The notes under the pieces were generated by a model that made no database searches, was not told where the DNA came from, and worked only from the letters and a program-made list of their open reading frames with translations. Below, piece by piece: positions 1 to 9,297 of a DNA stretch of 64,000 nt; position 1 is the stretch's first letter, and each line of letters starts with the position of its first letter. Made by a program: the position numbers and the translations under genes. This DNA comes from Candidatus Bathyarchaeum sp. (GTDB taxonomy: Archaea; Thermoproteota; Bathyarchaeia; Bathyarchaeales; Bathyarchaeaceae), in the NCBI GenBank assembly GCA_020344315.1, contig CP070820.1, positions 251,735 to 315,734 of the forward strand. The letters are read 5' to 3'.

Positions 1-166
1 TTTTTCTGGCGCCCTTCAATTTCAGAATTCGCTTCACGGCTTGAACGTCGAATGGATTGCATCCTAACCCGTATACTGTTTCGGTTGGATAGATTACCAA
101 TCCACCCCTCTTAACAATCCGAGAGGCTACCATAATGTTGTTTCTAGTTGCTCTTAATACAGTCAT
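1..166 (-). CDS. Sua5/YrdC/YciO-type threonylcarbamoyl-AMP synthase, N-terminus only (cut by window edge)
   Basis: The minus strand reads 55 codons from an ATG at 164-166 to the window edge. The peptide contains [20 protein letters not shown], the hallmark N-terminal motif of the Sua5/YrdC/YciO family, followed by the start of the helix with the conserved Lys/Arg pair ([10 protein letters not shown]). Family members make threonylcarbamoyl-AMP from threonine, bicarbonate and ATP for the t6A37 modification of tRNA. The rest lies outside the window, so a separate C-terminal Sua5 domain cannot be assessed. It is transcribed away from the rest of the window. Confidence 0.85.
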   Translation of the reverse strand, partial: MTVLRATRNNIMVASRIVKRGGLVIYPTETVYGLGCNPFDVQAVKRILKLKGARK

Positions 167-297
167 TTTTTTTGTCGAATCAAATAAGGAGAAGTGATTA
201 TTAAGGTTCTACCTACCCCTATGATTTTGCTTTAAACGGCTACAAGAATAGGTGAAGAAAAAAAGAGTGGGTTGTTCAGTTGTTTATTTTGTTGTTT

Positions 298-993
298 CTA
301 TCTTGCTCTTGACCTCACTCTGGGTCCTAGGAGTGTCCAGAGCCATTCCACGAATTCTCTCAGGTTTTTCGTTTGTATGTACACGTCGCCGGGGCCTCTT
401 ACCTCTGTGACTAGTCCTTCACCGCCAAGGAGAGTCGACTTCAGGCCTCCAAATTTTCTGACCTTATAGTCGCAACTATCGCTGAAGGCTACGAGATGAA
501 AGTTGTCAACGATCAAGGATTTACCAGCGTCTATGGTGTGTTTGTCGATGGCCCCAAAAGTATTTATGAAGAGTGTGCCGTCTCCTGTAACTTTTATCAT
601 GAAGAGTCCCTGTCCAAAGAGTCCCTTTGTGAATCCCTGCCATTTCACGTCCAAGTCCACATTTTGGGTGGATGCGATGTAGGAGGCGCTTTGGATGATG
701 TAGCCTTGGTTTGGTTTAACTTCCAGTGTTTCGATATCGCCAACTGGAGCAGAGACGAAAGCAACTTCACCTGAACCTTCTTGTGCTCTATAATCATTCA
801 CAAAAAAGGATTGACGTCCCAAGAAGGTGAGTCCCAGAGTGCCTAAGAGGCTCTTTTCTCTCATCCGTGTCTTTACATCTATGTTGGGTTCCATATAGGT
901 CATCGCGCCAGCTTCTGCAGTTATAGATTCGTTAGGTTCTAGCTTAACAACAAGCATCGAATACGAAGGCTTGTACTTAATTTCATACTCCAA
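298..993 (-). CDS. AIM24 / TIGR00266-family protein
   Basis: A 231-residue soluble protein. The N-terminus (SMLVVKLEPNESITAEAGAM) and glycine-rich repeats such as GLFGQGLFMIKVTGDGTLFI and GGEGLVTEVRGPGDVYIQTK are typical of the AIM24/DUF124 family, whose fold is a pseudo-trimer resembling the tryptophan RNA-binding attenuator protein. Length matches the family. Its biochemical role is unknown in prokaryotes; the yeast homologue is mitochondrial. No signal peptide or membrane segment is visible. It is divergent from the ABCE1 gene, with about 155 bp between them. Confidence 0.85.
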   Translation of the reverse strand: MEYEIKYKPSYSMLVVKLEPNESITAEAGAMTYMEPNIDVKTRMREKSLLGTLGLTFLGRQSFFVNDYRAQEGSGEVAFVSAPVGDIETLEVKPNQGYIIQSASYIASTQNVDLDVKWQGFTKGLFGQGLFMIKVTGDGTLFINTFGAIDKHTIDAGKSLIVDNFHLVAFSDSCDYKVRKFGGLKSTLLGGEGLVTEVRGPGDVYIQTKNLREFVEWLWTLLGPRVRSRAR

Positions 994-1149
994 GTTTTAT
1001 TTCACTTCCATGTTTTCATATCGGGTTTTCTCAGATGATAGCTAAATAGATGAACTTGAAATTTAAAATTATCCTGAATCTGAGCAGCAAGAGATTTAAG
1101 TTATTATTCTCCGTCCATTATTCTACGTTAACAGGTGTAGCGATAGAAG

Positions 1150-2934
1150 ATGGTTCGGATAGCAGTTCTAGACGAGGAGCGATGCGACTCCAAACGTTGC
1201 GGTAGACCATGTTATCGCTTCTGCCCACCAGTGAGAAACAAGATTGAAGCCATTATATTCGAGTCCAACAAACCTCAAATCGTGGAAAGCCTCTGCGTAG
1301 GATGCGGAATCTGCGTCAGAAAATGCCCCTTCAAAGCAATCTCCATCGTCAATCTGGCAGACGAACTGGAAGAGGAATGCAGCCACCGCTTCGGCCCTAA
1401 CACCTTCAAACTCTTTCGCCTCCCAACCCCCTCCGCAGGCGTAGTCTTAGGCCTCCTAGGACAAAACGGCATAGGAAAAACCACAGCCCTCCACATTCTC
1501 TCCGGAGAAATCAAACCGAACCTAGGAAAATATGGTGAGCCCCCAGAGTGGAGGCAGCTGATTCAACATTTCCGAGGCTCAACCCTCCAAGAATATTTTC
1601 AGAGACTGAGCGAAGGAAACCTGAAGGTTGTGCACAAACCCCAGTATGTAGACCGGATTTCCCGAGTAATCTCAGGCAAGGTTGGAGAGCTTCTCGAGAA
1701 AGTCGACGAGCGGGACAAGCTGAGTCAGCTTACTGAACAGCTTCAACTCGAGACCATTTGGGATCGAGACCTGAAGGTTTTGAGCGGGGGAGAACTTCAG
1801 CGGGTGGCTGTCGTCGCCTCTATCTGTCGAGAAGCAGATGTCTACCTCTTCGACGAGCCATCCAGCTATCTAGATGTGAAGCAGCGACTGCAGGCTGCCA
1901 AGGCCATTCAAACCCTCAAACAGGATGGAAAGACCGTGATTGTGGCTGAGCACGACCTAGCGATTCTCGATTACCTATCCGATCAAATATGCATCTTTTA
2001 CGGTGACCCCGGCGTCTATGGAGTAGTCTCTCATGTTCACGGCGTGAGGGTGGGAATAAACATCTACCTTGAAGGCTTCATTCCTGACGAGAACATCCGA
2101 TTCAGAAAAGACCCAATAATCTTTCACGTTAAACCTCCAGCCGCCGGATTAACAGGGGGTGAACCCGTATTGGAGTGGAGTGAACTGAAGAAGTCTTATG
2201 GCGAATTTAAGTTTCAAGCGGTGCCTGGGGAGGTGAAACGGGGAGAGGTAGTTGGAATATTTGGACCAAATGGGATTGGAAAGACCACATTCATTAAGGT
2301 ACTTGCAGGAATTGAGGAAGCAGATTCTGGAGAAACGTCAACCCCGAGTGAAATGAAAGTAAGCTATAAGCCCCAATACATTTCGCCGCAGTACAAGGGA
2401 AGCGTTGAAGATTTGCTGAAGGAGACGGCTGAAAAAACTTTTGAAACCAGTTTGTATCATAGCCAGATTCTGCAGCCCCTCAAAATGCAACTCCTTCTCG
2501 ATAGAGACGTAACTGAGCTTAGCGGAGGAGAACTTCAGAGAGTTGCCATCGCCGCCTGCCTGTCTCGAGAGGCGGAGCTGTATCTTCTCGACGAACCGAG
2601 TGCCTATCTGGATGTTGAAGAGAGACTCTCTGTGGCTCGGACGATCCGACGGGTAATCGAAAACCGAAAAGTAACGGCTTTCGTGGTGGAACATGATGTG
2701 GTGGCACAAGATTTCATAGCTGATCGCCTCATGATACTTACTGGAGAACCCGGATTACACGGCTTTGCGAATCCGCCAACAGATCTTCGTGATGGCATGA
2801 ACAGTTTTCTCAAAGATATGGCGATTACATTCCGAAGAGACCCTCAAACGAAGAGGCCAAGAGTAAACAAGGAAGATTCCAAGCTGGATAGACATCAGAA
2901 GAAGATAGGCGAATACTACTACATACGCGACTAA
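1150..2934 (+). CDS. rli: ABCE1 / Rli ribosome-recycling ATPase
   Basis: 594 residues, full length for the family. The N-terminal region carries two [4Fe-4S] sites: CDSKRCGRPCYRFCP and, near residue 56, CVGCGICVRKCP. Two ABC domains follow, with Walker A motifs GQNGIGKTT and GPNGIGKTT, signature motifs LSGGELQRVAV and LSGGELQRVAI, and Walker B motifs VYLFDEPSSYLD and LYLLDEPSAYLD. This architecture is diagnostic of ABCE1 (RNase L inhibitor), which splits 70S ribosomes after termination together with aRF1/Pelota. It is an essential cytosolic protein in archaea. The ATG at 1150 gives the canonical start MVRIAVLD. Confidence 0.97.
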   Translation: MVRIAVLDEERCDSKRCGRPCYRFCPPVRNKIEAIIFESNKPQIVESLCVGCGICVRKCPFKAISIVNLADELEEECSHRFGPNTFKLFRLPTPSAGVVLGLLGQNGIGKTTALHILSGEIKPNLGKYGEPPEWRQLIQHFRGSTLQEYFQRLSEGNLKVVHKPQYVDRISRVISGKVGELLEKVDERDKLSQLTEQLQLETIWDRDLKVLSGGELQRVAVVASICREADVYLFDEPSSYLDVKQRLQAAKAIQTLKQDGKTVIVAEHDLAILDYLSDQICIFYGDPGVYGVVSHVHGVRVGINIYLEGFIPDENIRFRKDPIIFHVKPPAAGLTGGEPVLEWSELKKSYGEFKFQAVPGEVKRGEVVGIFGPNGIGKTTFIKVLAGIEEADSGETSTPSEMKVSYKPQYISPQYKGSVEDLLKETAEKTFETSLYHSQILQPLKMQLLLDRDVTELSGGELQRVAIAACLSREAELYLLDEPSAYLDVEERLSVARTIRRVIENRKVTAFVVEHDVVAQDFIADRLMILTGEPGLHGFANPPTDLRDGMNSFLKDMAITFRRDPQTKRPRVNKEDSKLDRHQKKIGEYYYIRD

Positions 2935-3058
2935 TATTTGTAGATTGGAGTTTCTGGAACAACATTCAAAATGAGTTTTAACGAAGCATAAGATATAGGC
3001 GAAACTGTAATATTAGAAACCTAATGAAGTAATCAGAAATAGGAGGGGCAATTCTCTC

Positions 3059-3718
3059 ATGTCTGCAGATTGTTTCGAATGTGAAGTCATGGACTGGAAC
3101 CTGTTTTACAAGTTAGCTAGGCAAGTGGCAAAGAAGGTCAACGGTTCAGGCTACAAACCTGACCTGATAGTTGGATTAGCCCGGGGAGGCTGGGTTCTAG
3201 CCCGGATTCTCTGCGATTTGGTAGGCGTCAAGGACCTCGTAAGCCTAAAGGTTGAGCACTGGGGCATAACGGCAACACCAGACGGAAAAGCTAAGCTAAA
3301 GTATCCTTTCAAAGTCGACTTAACTGGAAAAAAGGTGCTAGTTGTAGACGATATTACCGATACTGGCGAGAGCATGCGCGTAGCAGTTGAGTACATTCAA
3401 TCTCTGAAACCTTCCGAGATTAGAACAGCTGCCCTGAGACATATAACGAGTTCAAAGTTTATGCCAGACTACTTTGGCGAGGAGATAACTTGGCGGTGGG
3501 TGATATTTCCTTGGAACTTCACAGAGGACATGTGCAACATTGTTCCGAAAGTCTGCGCTCGCCTCTCAGTGAGCCCTGATGGCGACGTTGATGTTGCACA
3601 GCTCAGGAATGAACTGAAACAATTCTACAAAATTGACACAACTGAAGAAACGATAGCTGAGATTCTTGGAGAACTTAAACGCCGTGGGCTCATAGATAAA
3701 AATGCAGAAAAGAGTTGA
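3059..3718 (+). CDS. Purine/xanthine-type phosphoribosyltransferase
   Basis: 219 residues. The PRPP-binding motif VLVVDDITDTGESM lies near residue 105, and the N-terminal loop DLIVGLARGGWVLARIL is typical of type I phosphoribosyltransferases of the archaeal Hpt/Gpt-like group. The last 40 residues resemble a small winged-helix extension (TEETIAEILGELKRRGLIDK). It probably salvages a 6-oxopurine base with PRPP; exact base specificity cannot be read from sequence. A strong Shine-Dalgarno (AGGAGG) precedes the ATG. It is convergent with the MTA phosphorylase gene, the two stops being adjacent, which suggests linked purine salvage. Confidence 0.85.
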   Translation: MSADCFECEVMDWNLFYKLARQVAKKVNGSGYKPDLIVGLARGGWVLARILCDLVGVKDLVSLKVEHWGITATPDGKAKLKYPFKVDLTGKKVLVVDDITDTGESMRVAVEYIQSLKPSEIRTAALRHITSSKFMPDYFGEEITWRWVIFPWNFTEDMCNIVPKVCARLSVSPDGDVDVAQLRNELKQFYKIDTTEETIAEILGELKRRGLIDKNAEKS

Positions 3719-4516
3719 TTAGATTAAGGCATCTTTCAGGGCACAGCCACAATCGCAATCCACATCTTTAGGTATCTGTGGAATAGCCTCTAGAATTAAT
3801 TTCTTGAAATTCTCATCATTCTTGCGCATTGTCTCTATTACCTCCTTCGTAGACACAGGCTTTTCAGCCCACACATCATAGTCAGTAACCATCGATATTG
3901 GGACGTAACACAATTCGGCTTCCTTAGCCAAGACGCACTCGGGATATATGGTCATTCCTATGATATCCGCCTTCCACATCCGAAAAAGTCTGGACTCAGC
4001 TTTCGTTGAAAACCTTGGACCTTCAATACAAACGTAGGTTCCGCTTTTCTTAACGTTTAAGCCTAGCTTCTGAGCGAAGTCGATAAAGAAAAGCCGGAGC
4101 TGTTGACAGAATGGGTCAGCAGTAGATATGTGGCATATCTCTCCTCCTTCGTAGAAAGTGTCTAACCGTTTCTTTGTTCTATCAATAAGCTGATCTGGGA
4201 TAACAAAATTACCTGGCTCGTAATCCTCTCGTAAACTTCCCACCGCTGAAGAAGCAACAATTTTTTTGACGCCTAACTGCTTTAGCGCCCACACGTTAGC
4301 GCGATAGTTGACTCTATGAGGAGGAATCGTGTGGTTTCTACCATGTCTAGGTATAAACGCTACCCTAACGTTCTTGTAAATGCCAACGGAGACAAGATCT
4401 GATGTTTCACCAAAAGGGGTGAAGACCTTAATCTCTTTTACATCCTCGAAATTTTCTTGATCATAGACGCCTGTTCCACCTATGATCCCTATCTCAGCAG
4501 TGTTTGCCTTAGCCAT
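3719..4516 (-). CDS. mtnP: S-methyl-5'-thioadenosine phosphorylase
   Basis: 265 residues. MTAP/PNP family features are IGIIGGTGVYD at the N-terminus, IPRHGRNHTIPPHRVNYRAN, the phosphate/nucleoside region IEGPRFSTKAESRLFR, and the substrate loop VTDYDVWAEKPVS. The enzyme cleaves methylthioadenosine (from polyamine synthesis) to adenine and 5-methylthioribose 1-phosphate. Some archaeal members act on several purine nucleosides, so inosine or deoxyadenosine activity cannot be excluded. The C-terminus is cysteine-rich (CDCGCAL). A GGTGGGAAGGG-like ribosome-binding site precedes the ATG. Confidence 0.93.
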   Translation of the reverse strand: MAKANTAEIGIIGGTGVYDQENFEDVKEIKVFTPFGETSDLVSVGIYKNVRVAFIPRHGRNHTIPPHRVNYRANVWALKQLGVKKIVASSAVGSLREDYEPGNFVIPDQLIDRTKKRLDTFYEGGEICHISTADPFCQQLRLFFIDFAQKLGLNVKKSGTYVCIEGPRFSTKAESRLFRMWKADIIGMTIYPECVLAKEAELCYVPISMVTDYDVWAEKPVSTKEVIETMRKNDENFKKLILEAIPQIPKDVDCDCGCALKDALI

Positions 4517-4657
4517 ACCCTTCCCACCGTGTTCAACGTAATAACATCACGAGATCATTTAATAATAATTGTGGGACGCGAAACTTCTGTTTTGGTTACC
4601 GCGTACGTAAAAGTTATCTTGGTTCATTTACATTTAACTTATTTGAGGGATTAAAAG

Positions 4658-5125
4658 TTGGCGAAGATGCTTAAAGTGCTTATTGTCTACTACAGCCAAA
4701 CTGGTAACACTGAGAAGATGGCTAGGGCAGTTGAAGAAGGAGCGAAGTCAGTTGTCGGGATTAATGTAGAGGTGAAGTATTTTGCTAGACCCGAAGAATT
4801 GGCAGAGGCAGACGCCATAATTCTTGGGATGCCCACATATTACCATGATATGGGCATAGATATGAAGAACCTGCTGGAAGCGGTGTCCAAGGAAGAGATA
4901 GACCTAAAGGGCAAGGTGGGAGCAGCTTTCGGGTCTTATGGTTGGAGCGGAGAAGCTCCTATCATGCTCGTGGAGATTATGAAACACAAGTTTGGAATGG
5001 ATGTCATCGAACCTCCTATACGGATTAAGTATAATCCAGACGGCGAAGGTCTAGACGAGTGTCGCAAACTTGGAAAAACCGTTGCCGAAAAGATTGTGAA
5101 GTCAGCTTTGGATTCTAGCGGGTGA
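4658..5125 (+). CDS. Flavodoxin / WrbA-like FMN protein
   Basis: 155 residues in a single flavodoxin fold. The FMN phosphate loop is YYSQTGNTEKMARAVEEG near the N-terminus, followed by the isoalloxazine loops GMPTYYHDMG and GSYGWSGEAP. It is shorter than full WrbA quinone reductases and closer to the flavodoxin-like domain of flavo-diiron proteins, but stands alone. It probably carries electrons between ferredoxin or NAD(P)H enzymes. The first possible start is TTG at 4658; the ATG at 4667 (MLKVLIVYYS) is an equally good start. Confidence 0.85.
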   Translation: MAKMLKVLIVYYSQTGNTEKMARAVEEGAKSVVGINVEVKYFARPEELAEADAIILGMPTYYHDMGIDMKNLLEAVSKEEIDLKGKVGAAFGSYGWSGEAPIMLVEIMKHKFGMDVIEPPIRIKYNPDGEGLDECRKLGKTVAEKIVKSALDSSG

Positions 5126-5159
5126 TATTATCCCTGATTTTAAGAGGCATGGTCGTCTG

Positions 5160-5245
5160 GAGGAGAGTGTGATGGCTTCACACATAGTCTCTATATAGAC
5201 TCAATATAAATAAATATATTATTTTAATAAAATATATATTGACAG
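5160..5245. promoter_or_regulatory. Nested palindromes and AT-rich tract upstream of the SPFH gene
   Basis: Three symmetric elements stand in a row: GTGTGA-N5-TCACAC (5167-5183), AGTCT-N6-AGACT (5186-5201), and a long AT-only quasi-palindrome around 5212-5240. The first could be the flavodoxin transcription terminator or an operator. The AT tract could hold the TATA box of the SPFH gene starting at 5365. Symmetry is seen directly; function is inferred. Confidence 0.4.
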
Positions 5246-5364
5246 GTGAAGAATATAGACGCGTATAGAATGCGAAAGGTAAGAAAGAGTGGACCTAACC
5301 TGTGACAGCACAAAAGGCATATTTTTTTGTTAGTTTCAAAGGTTAGTGGAGGTGAAAAAAGAAT

Positions 5365-6315
5365 ATGGAAAATGAAGAGAGATTCCGGTTTAAGACTACC
5401 ATTGGATTAGCTCTAATTATAATATTAGTATTGGCAGCGGTTTTCGCAGCAGTCTTCTTCTTAACCATGTGGGTCAACGTTCCAGTAGGCAATGCAGTCG
5501 TATTGGTCGACCCATTAGGAGGCAAAATCAGCGAACCGATTCTGGGTCCGACCTGGGTAACCAAGGCTCCTTGGGTACGACCCGTCCAGATCACTGTTGC
5601 GGTGGATACTTTGGGAATGTGGGGTGACGGAACTGACCGCACAGCAGACTTTCCAACAGTGAAGAGTTTTTCAAGGGACCAGCTGGAGATGGAAATTGAC
5701 ATCATGATACGGTGGAGGCTTGACTCTGGGAAGGTTAAGCAACTATATGAGAATCTGCCCCAAAAGAACTGGAAAAACGATGTTATAGCATCTATCGCAA
5801 GAGAACAGATCAGAATAGTCACGAAGGACTTTAATACAATTGAAACAATCGAGCAAAGAGATTTTGTGGCTCAAACCATGCGAGATGCCATCTGGAACAA
5901 ACTTAGCACATCAACCCCTCTCGCCGGAGCTGTAATAGACTTTGAATTCGAACTCAGAAACATAGGATACCCAGTAAGGTACACGTCAGCCATCGAGGAC
6001 AAATCGATTGCAGAACAGCAGAAAATTGAAGCAGAATTCCAGAGACAAATAGTAGTCATTAACGCCACCGCGAATGCTGAGAAAATCACGATTGAAGCAA
6101 CAGCGAGAGCAAATGCCACAGTTATCGAAGCCAATGCAACTAGGGAGGCTATAGAGCTTGTTCTTGAGGCTGCAGGAGTAGATTCAAGTAACGAGACTAG
6201 GGTTGCAGAACTTTACCTTGTAGTGCAGACTCTCCGGCAGATAGCTCCAGACATTGACATGCTGATAATGGCTCCTGACGGAACTCCTATACTGTTGCCA
6301 TCACCAACATCCTAA
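5365..6315 (+). CDS. SPFH/Band 7 (prohibitin-like) membrane protein
   Basis: 316 residues. An N-terminal transmembrane helix (about residues 12-36, LALIIILVLAAVFAAVFFLT) is followed by a prohibitin-type SPFH domain (SFSRDQLEMEIDIMIRWRLD, then VIASIAREQIRIVTKDFNTIE). An alanine/glutamate-rich helical segment (about 210-265, with ATANAEKITIEATARANATV) would form the oligomerising coiled coil. Such proteins assemble into membrane rings that scaffold proteases or organise membrane domains. No NfeD partner lies beside it. A strong ribosome-binding site (GGAGGTGA) precedes the ATG. Confidence 0.88.
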   Translation: MENEERFRFKTTIGLALIIILVLAAVFAAVFFLTMWVNVPVGNAVVLVDPLGGKISEPILGPTWVTKAPWVRPVQITVAVDTLGMWGDGTDRTADFPTVKSFSRDQLEMEIDIMIRWRLDSGKVKQLYENLPQKNWKNDVIASIAREQIRIVTKDFNTIETIEQRDFVAQTMRDAIWNKLSTSTPLAGAVIDFEFELRNIGYPVRYTSAIEDKSIAEQQKIEAEFQRQIVVINATANAEKITIEATARANATVIEANATREAIELVLEAAGVDSSNETRVAELYLVVQTLRQIAPDIDMLIMAPDGTPILLPSPTS

Positions 6316-6429
6316 AAATAAACCACAAACCACCCCCCTCTATTTTTCTCACACCAAGACTTTTTTGCGATTGGAAAACTAGAAAGAGAGAACAAAAGCA
6401 TCCACTGCTATACTCGAACTGGTTAAGGA

Positions 6430-6960
6430 TCATGTTTTATTTGTTTGTTCACTGGTGAATAGCCCAGGACGTTTGATGTAAGGAATTAGAATCGCAACCA
6501 AAGCCGAAGCAATAAGCGCTTCAACTGTAAGCTTCACAAGGATGGTTGTAACTGTTGTCAGAGCCACTGGAGGAGGCATTGGTCTGGAAAGAACGAACCA
6601 GATGTAATCGGTAACAAAAACGTAAGGAGCTTGGATGCCCCATGCTAGAATGCCAGCGAAAAGGGGCCTAAGCTTTAGTTTCTTAGCGAAAAATCCTGCG
6701 GCTGCTCCTAGGATGGCTAATCCGCCGATGATAAAGGGGATTTCAACTGAAAAACTCATGTATAATCCGCCTATAGCTCCTGTCAGCAGGCCTGCCCATG
6801 GTCCTGCGATGATGCCGCTTATGAGTATGGGTATTTGGGTGAAGTGGATGCTTGAGCTGAAGGATCCGATGGCGATTGGGACGGCAAAGGGTGTAATTGA
6901 TAGAATGTTTGATAGGGCTGCCATCACAGCTACAAAAGTTAGGGTTTTTGTCCTGTTCAC
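6430..6960 (-). CDS. ECF transporter S-component-like integral membrane protein
   Basis: 176 residues with about five or six hydrophobic helices. The N-terminus (RTKTLTFVAVMAALSNILS) and the region GIIAGPWAGLLTGAIGGLYM are characteristic of the substrate-binding S-subunits of energy-coupling-factor vitamin transporters. The substrate cannot be assigned; no riboswitch is recognisable in the short upstream gap and no EcfA/EcfT genes are nearby, so it would rely on a shared ECF module elsewhere. The C-terminal tail is hydrophilic. Confidence 0.75.
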   Translation of the reverse strand: MNRTKTLTFVAVMAALSNILSITPFAVPIAIGSFSSSIHFTQIPILISGIIAGPWAGLLTGAIGGLYMSFSVEIPFIIGGLAILGAAAGFFAKKLKLRPLFAGILAWGIQAPYVFVTDYIWFVLSRPMPPPVALTTVTTILVKLTVEALIASALVAILIPYIKRPGLFTSEQTNKT

Positions 6961-7035
6961 TTAGAGCAGCACTCCAGTAACACTTTTTTCTTAAATAGTA
7001 ATACTAATATTTAACATTTACCACACGTTCAAATG

Positions 7036-7491
7036 CTATGATTCTTTGCTTTTGCCCATAATTTGGTTCGCGCAAGACTTCAACTTAACATAGGCTTCCT
7101 CTGAGTTTCCAGAAGTCATAGCGAGTTTTTCAAAGGGACACACATCCTTTTTGTTGCGGTTCAGGATGTTTGGAGCTGTCTTTTCGAACCGATATGCAAT
7201 ATTGTTGTCTCTAAGCACCTTGATTCCTTCCTCGCTGATAGTAAGTGCAAACACGGAAGTCACTCCAGCATAGACACAGAGCATAGCTGCTGCCACCCCA
7301 ACAATCTTATCAGCTGCTGAGGCCGCGATCAAATTCTTATCCAGTCTCTCGATGGCTTCTAGAAAACCCTTTATTCCCTGTTTTTGTGTTTTAAAGAGGA
7401 CCTTTCTCTTCTTCACGATCACGAGGCTAAGGTCTTCCTCTATAAGCTTCAGCCTGGCAAGTTCTAAGTCTTGGTCCTGCACTTTCATCAC
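7036..7491 (-). CDS. DUF1893-like protein
   Basis: 151 residues, soluble. The segment LSLVIVKKRKVLFKTQKQGI, followed by GFLEAIERLDKNLIAASAADKIVGVAAAML, matches the DUF1893 family, a cytidine-deaminase-like fold of unknown activity. Cysteine-containing segments later in the protein (VCPFEKLAM, KLKSCANQ) fit the family. It lies just downstream of the FmdE-domain gene on the same strand (about 30 bp apart) and may be co-transcribed with it. Confidence 0.7.
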   Translation of the reverse strand: MMKVQDQDLELARLKLIEEDLSLVIVKKRKVLFKTQKQGIKGFLEAIERLDKNLIAASAADKIVGVAAAMLCVYAGVTSVFALTISEEGIKVLRDNNIAYRFEKTAPNILNRNKKDVCPFEKLAMTSGNSEEAYVKLKSCANQIMGKSKES

Positions 7492-7522
7492 TGAAATAAC
7501 CGTGAAGACCTTAGAAAAACGT

Positions 7523-7981
7523 TTACCCTCTACTTATGGTGAAGAGCTCCTCTTCAGGTGTGGAGGCAACGATTCGAGCCAGTTCCCTAATCTCTTCACT
7601 GGGAACATTTCCGGAAGGTAGCTCTCTCTTCAGCGTGTCGAAGAGGGCAGAGTTGACTGCCACAGTTACTTGTTTTCCGCCTTCAATTTCGAACTTCGCT
7701 TCGATTCCAGAATAGTTCCGTATCCTCAGTTTCTTGTTTCCCATGGTGCATTTGGTTGCTATCTGTAGACCATCCACGACACAAGAGAAGGGGATTGAAT
7801 ATTTCAGCTTCGCTGTTACCCGCAGTTTCTTTTCTCTTCTTTTGGCATTCAGCTCTCGGAGGCCTATGAGTCCCATTCTAAGGCCCAGCACAAGAAAGGG
7901 ACCTAGATGTCCATGGAACTCTACGGCTCTCTTTAGCAAGACATCCATTTCTTCCGCTTTAACTGGACTCGATGTTGACAT
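7523..7981 (-). CDS. FmdE-domain protein (formylmethanofuran dehydrogenase operon type)
   Basis: 152 residues. The motif FHGHLGPFLVLGLRMG near residue 17 is the signature of the FmdE/FwdE domain, and SIPFSCVVDGLQIATKCTMGN supplies the conserved metal-binding Cys region. It is only the core domain and lacks the C-terminal zinc ribbon of longer FmdE proteins. FmdE proteins occur beside formylmethanofuran dehydrogenases and in many anaerobes; their chemistry is unknown, possibly related to molybdopterin or metal handling. Here it is far from the fwd operon (50.7 kb), so a link is inference only. Confidence 0.8.
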   Translation of the reverse strand: MSTSSPVKAEEMDVLLKRAVEFHGHLGPFLVLGLRMGLIGLRELNAKRREKKLRVTAKLKYSIPFSCVVDGLQIATKCTMGNKKLRIRNYSGIEAKFEIEGGKQVTVAVNSALFDTLKRELPSGNVPSEEIRELARIVASTPEEELFTISRG

Positions 7982-8131
7982 TTGACATCACTGACCTCAT
8001 TAACCTTGGAATTTTTGGGTAGCAAAGTAACACTCTTTTAAGGTGTAGTATTACTGGCTTCGATAAAAATCTTACTTCTCTTCCCCATGCTTGTCCAACA
8101 GAAATGCGCACATTTTTGTAGTAGGTTGCTG

Positions 8132-8353
8132 CTATTTGATCTGCTTAATAAAAACCATATTTCTCTTGGGTCTAGATTTGAGACGCGCTGTTGAACCAAA
8201 TTTTGAGGGACCACGGTTCCCATGGCTATGACTCGCCGGACATCGAATTCCCACTTGTTTTTTATCCTTCGAAACCCAAACAACAATTCCATCTTTGTTA
8301 CATCGTGGACATTTCATTTGGTCACGTTTTTCTATTATCTCCTTTTCCTCCAC
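8132..8353 (-). CDS. Small zinc-ribbon protein
   Basis: 73 residues from a GTG start, with one CPRC knuckle (MKCPRCNKDGIVVWVSKDKK) and a later lone RCPASHSH that could complete a zinc site with Cys and His ligands. The tail is basic (ARLKSRPKRNMVF). It may bind nucleic acid. I do not recognise a specific family. The GTG start has no convincing ribosome-binding site, so the N-terminus is uncertain. Confidence 0.5.
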   Translation of the reverse strand: MEEKEIIEKRDQMKCPRCNKDGIVVWVSKDKKQVGIRCPASHSHGNRGPSKFGSTARLKSRPKRNMVFIKQIK

Positions 8354-8421
8354 ATTTTTTTTCTAGACCACGCGTGCGGACCGCGTAGAAATTTTGGGAA
8401 TATACACTATTTTATCACCAA

Positions 8422-8985
8422 TTAATTGGTACTTTTTTCAATCGCCAAAAGCTTCATTAAATCCTTCTCTAAGAACCTTGTCCAACCACGTCTAAAATGA
8501 AAATCAGCATTGTCACTTGTTAGCCTAATGTCGCAAGAGTAATGCCCATCGGCATGTCCCTTGCAATCAGAATCCTTTAAAGCAATCTGACCGCATTTCG
8601 CCTTACATAATTTCTGTGTATATTCGTTTATTATCGAGAAAAGCTTAATCGCCTCAAAATGAGGTTTAACTATTTCTGAAATCATCTCAATCCTGTCCTT
8701 TTTCATCTCATTTTTTGCTGCTTCAGTAAACCGCTTTCCAACAAGAACGCCTTTATCATAATTCCCTTTCTCCAATAAATCACTCATCTCCCTCACGGAA
8801 TCCACTCCAATATATCCTGTTTTTGATAGTGTTTCAATTATTACACGTACCAATATCTTATCATCTGACTTTTGAGGCGAAACCGTAAAATCCACCAGTC
8901 TTTCCTTCTTTCGAACATCTACTGTCTCATAGCCTCTAACGGCTAAAACAACCTCAGCCTTATCAACAAAGCTTTCTACATTCAC
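8422..8985 (-). CDS. Possible Mrr/PD-(D/E)xK-like restriction endonuclease-fold protein
   Basis: 187 residues. The arrangement helix, VDFTVSPQKS strand, KILVRVIIET strand, then YDKGVLVGKRFTEAAKNEMK resembles Mrr-type restriction-endonuclease-like domains. There, a conserved Asp is followed by (D/E)-x-K and then a VSxxxFTxxA-like element. The usual catalytic Lys after the Glu is not evident (IIETLSK), so activity may be lost. The C-terminal half has four Cys and His residues (LCKAKCGQ, SDCKGHADGHYSC), perhaps a metal site. Assignment rests on pattern only. Confidence 0.45.
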   Translation of the reverse strand: MNVESFVDKAEVVLAVRGYETVDVRKKERLVDFTVSPQKSDDKILVRVIIETLSKTGYIGVDSVREMSDLLEKGNYDKGVLVGKRFTEAAKNEMKKDRIEMISEIVKPHFEAIKLFSIINEYTQKLCKAKCGQIALKDSDCKGHADGHYSCDIRLTSDNADFHFRRGWTRFLEKDLMKLLAIEKSTN

Positions 8986-9297
8986 AACTCATCTTCTCCA
9001 GCAACAAAGAATTACAGAAACAGATAGCTGAACAATAAATCACTGTTGCTGGCAATATACTCTCACGGAACCTTATATAACCACCTGTACCAACGCGCAT
9101 TTCATCCTGACCTTGATTAAGATTTTCCGTCCTTTTTTATGCCTTTTTTGAACATGCTGAGCGCCCACGCTCTTGTTCCCCTATCCTTTATAAGGGTGCA
9201 AACAGCAGTATGGCTGAAGAGCTTTCTCTTATCGCACGGGCTCGTCCTATCGAATAACTGGAATCTTTTCTATTCAAGTATACAGAGGTGAGTTTAC

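Noticed and set aside
272..469. Cysteine-rich 65-residue plus-strand frame
   Set aside because: Mostly antisense to the AIM24-family gene; no protein-like pattern beyond a hydrophobic start.
8038..8292. 84-residue minus-strand frame overlapping the zinc-ribbon gene
   Set aside because: Overlaps the better supported CPRC zinc-ribbon frame and has no recognisable features.
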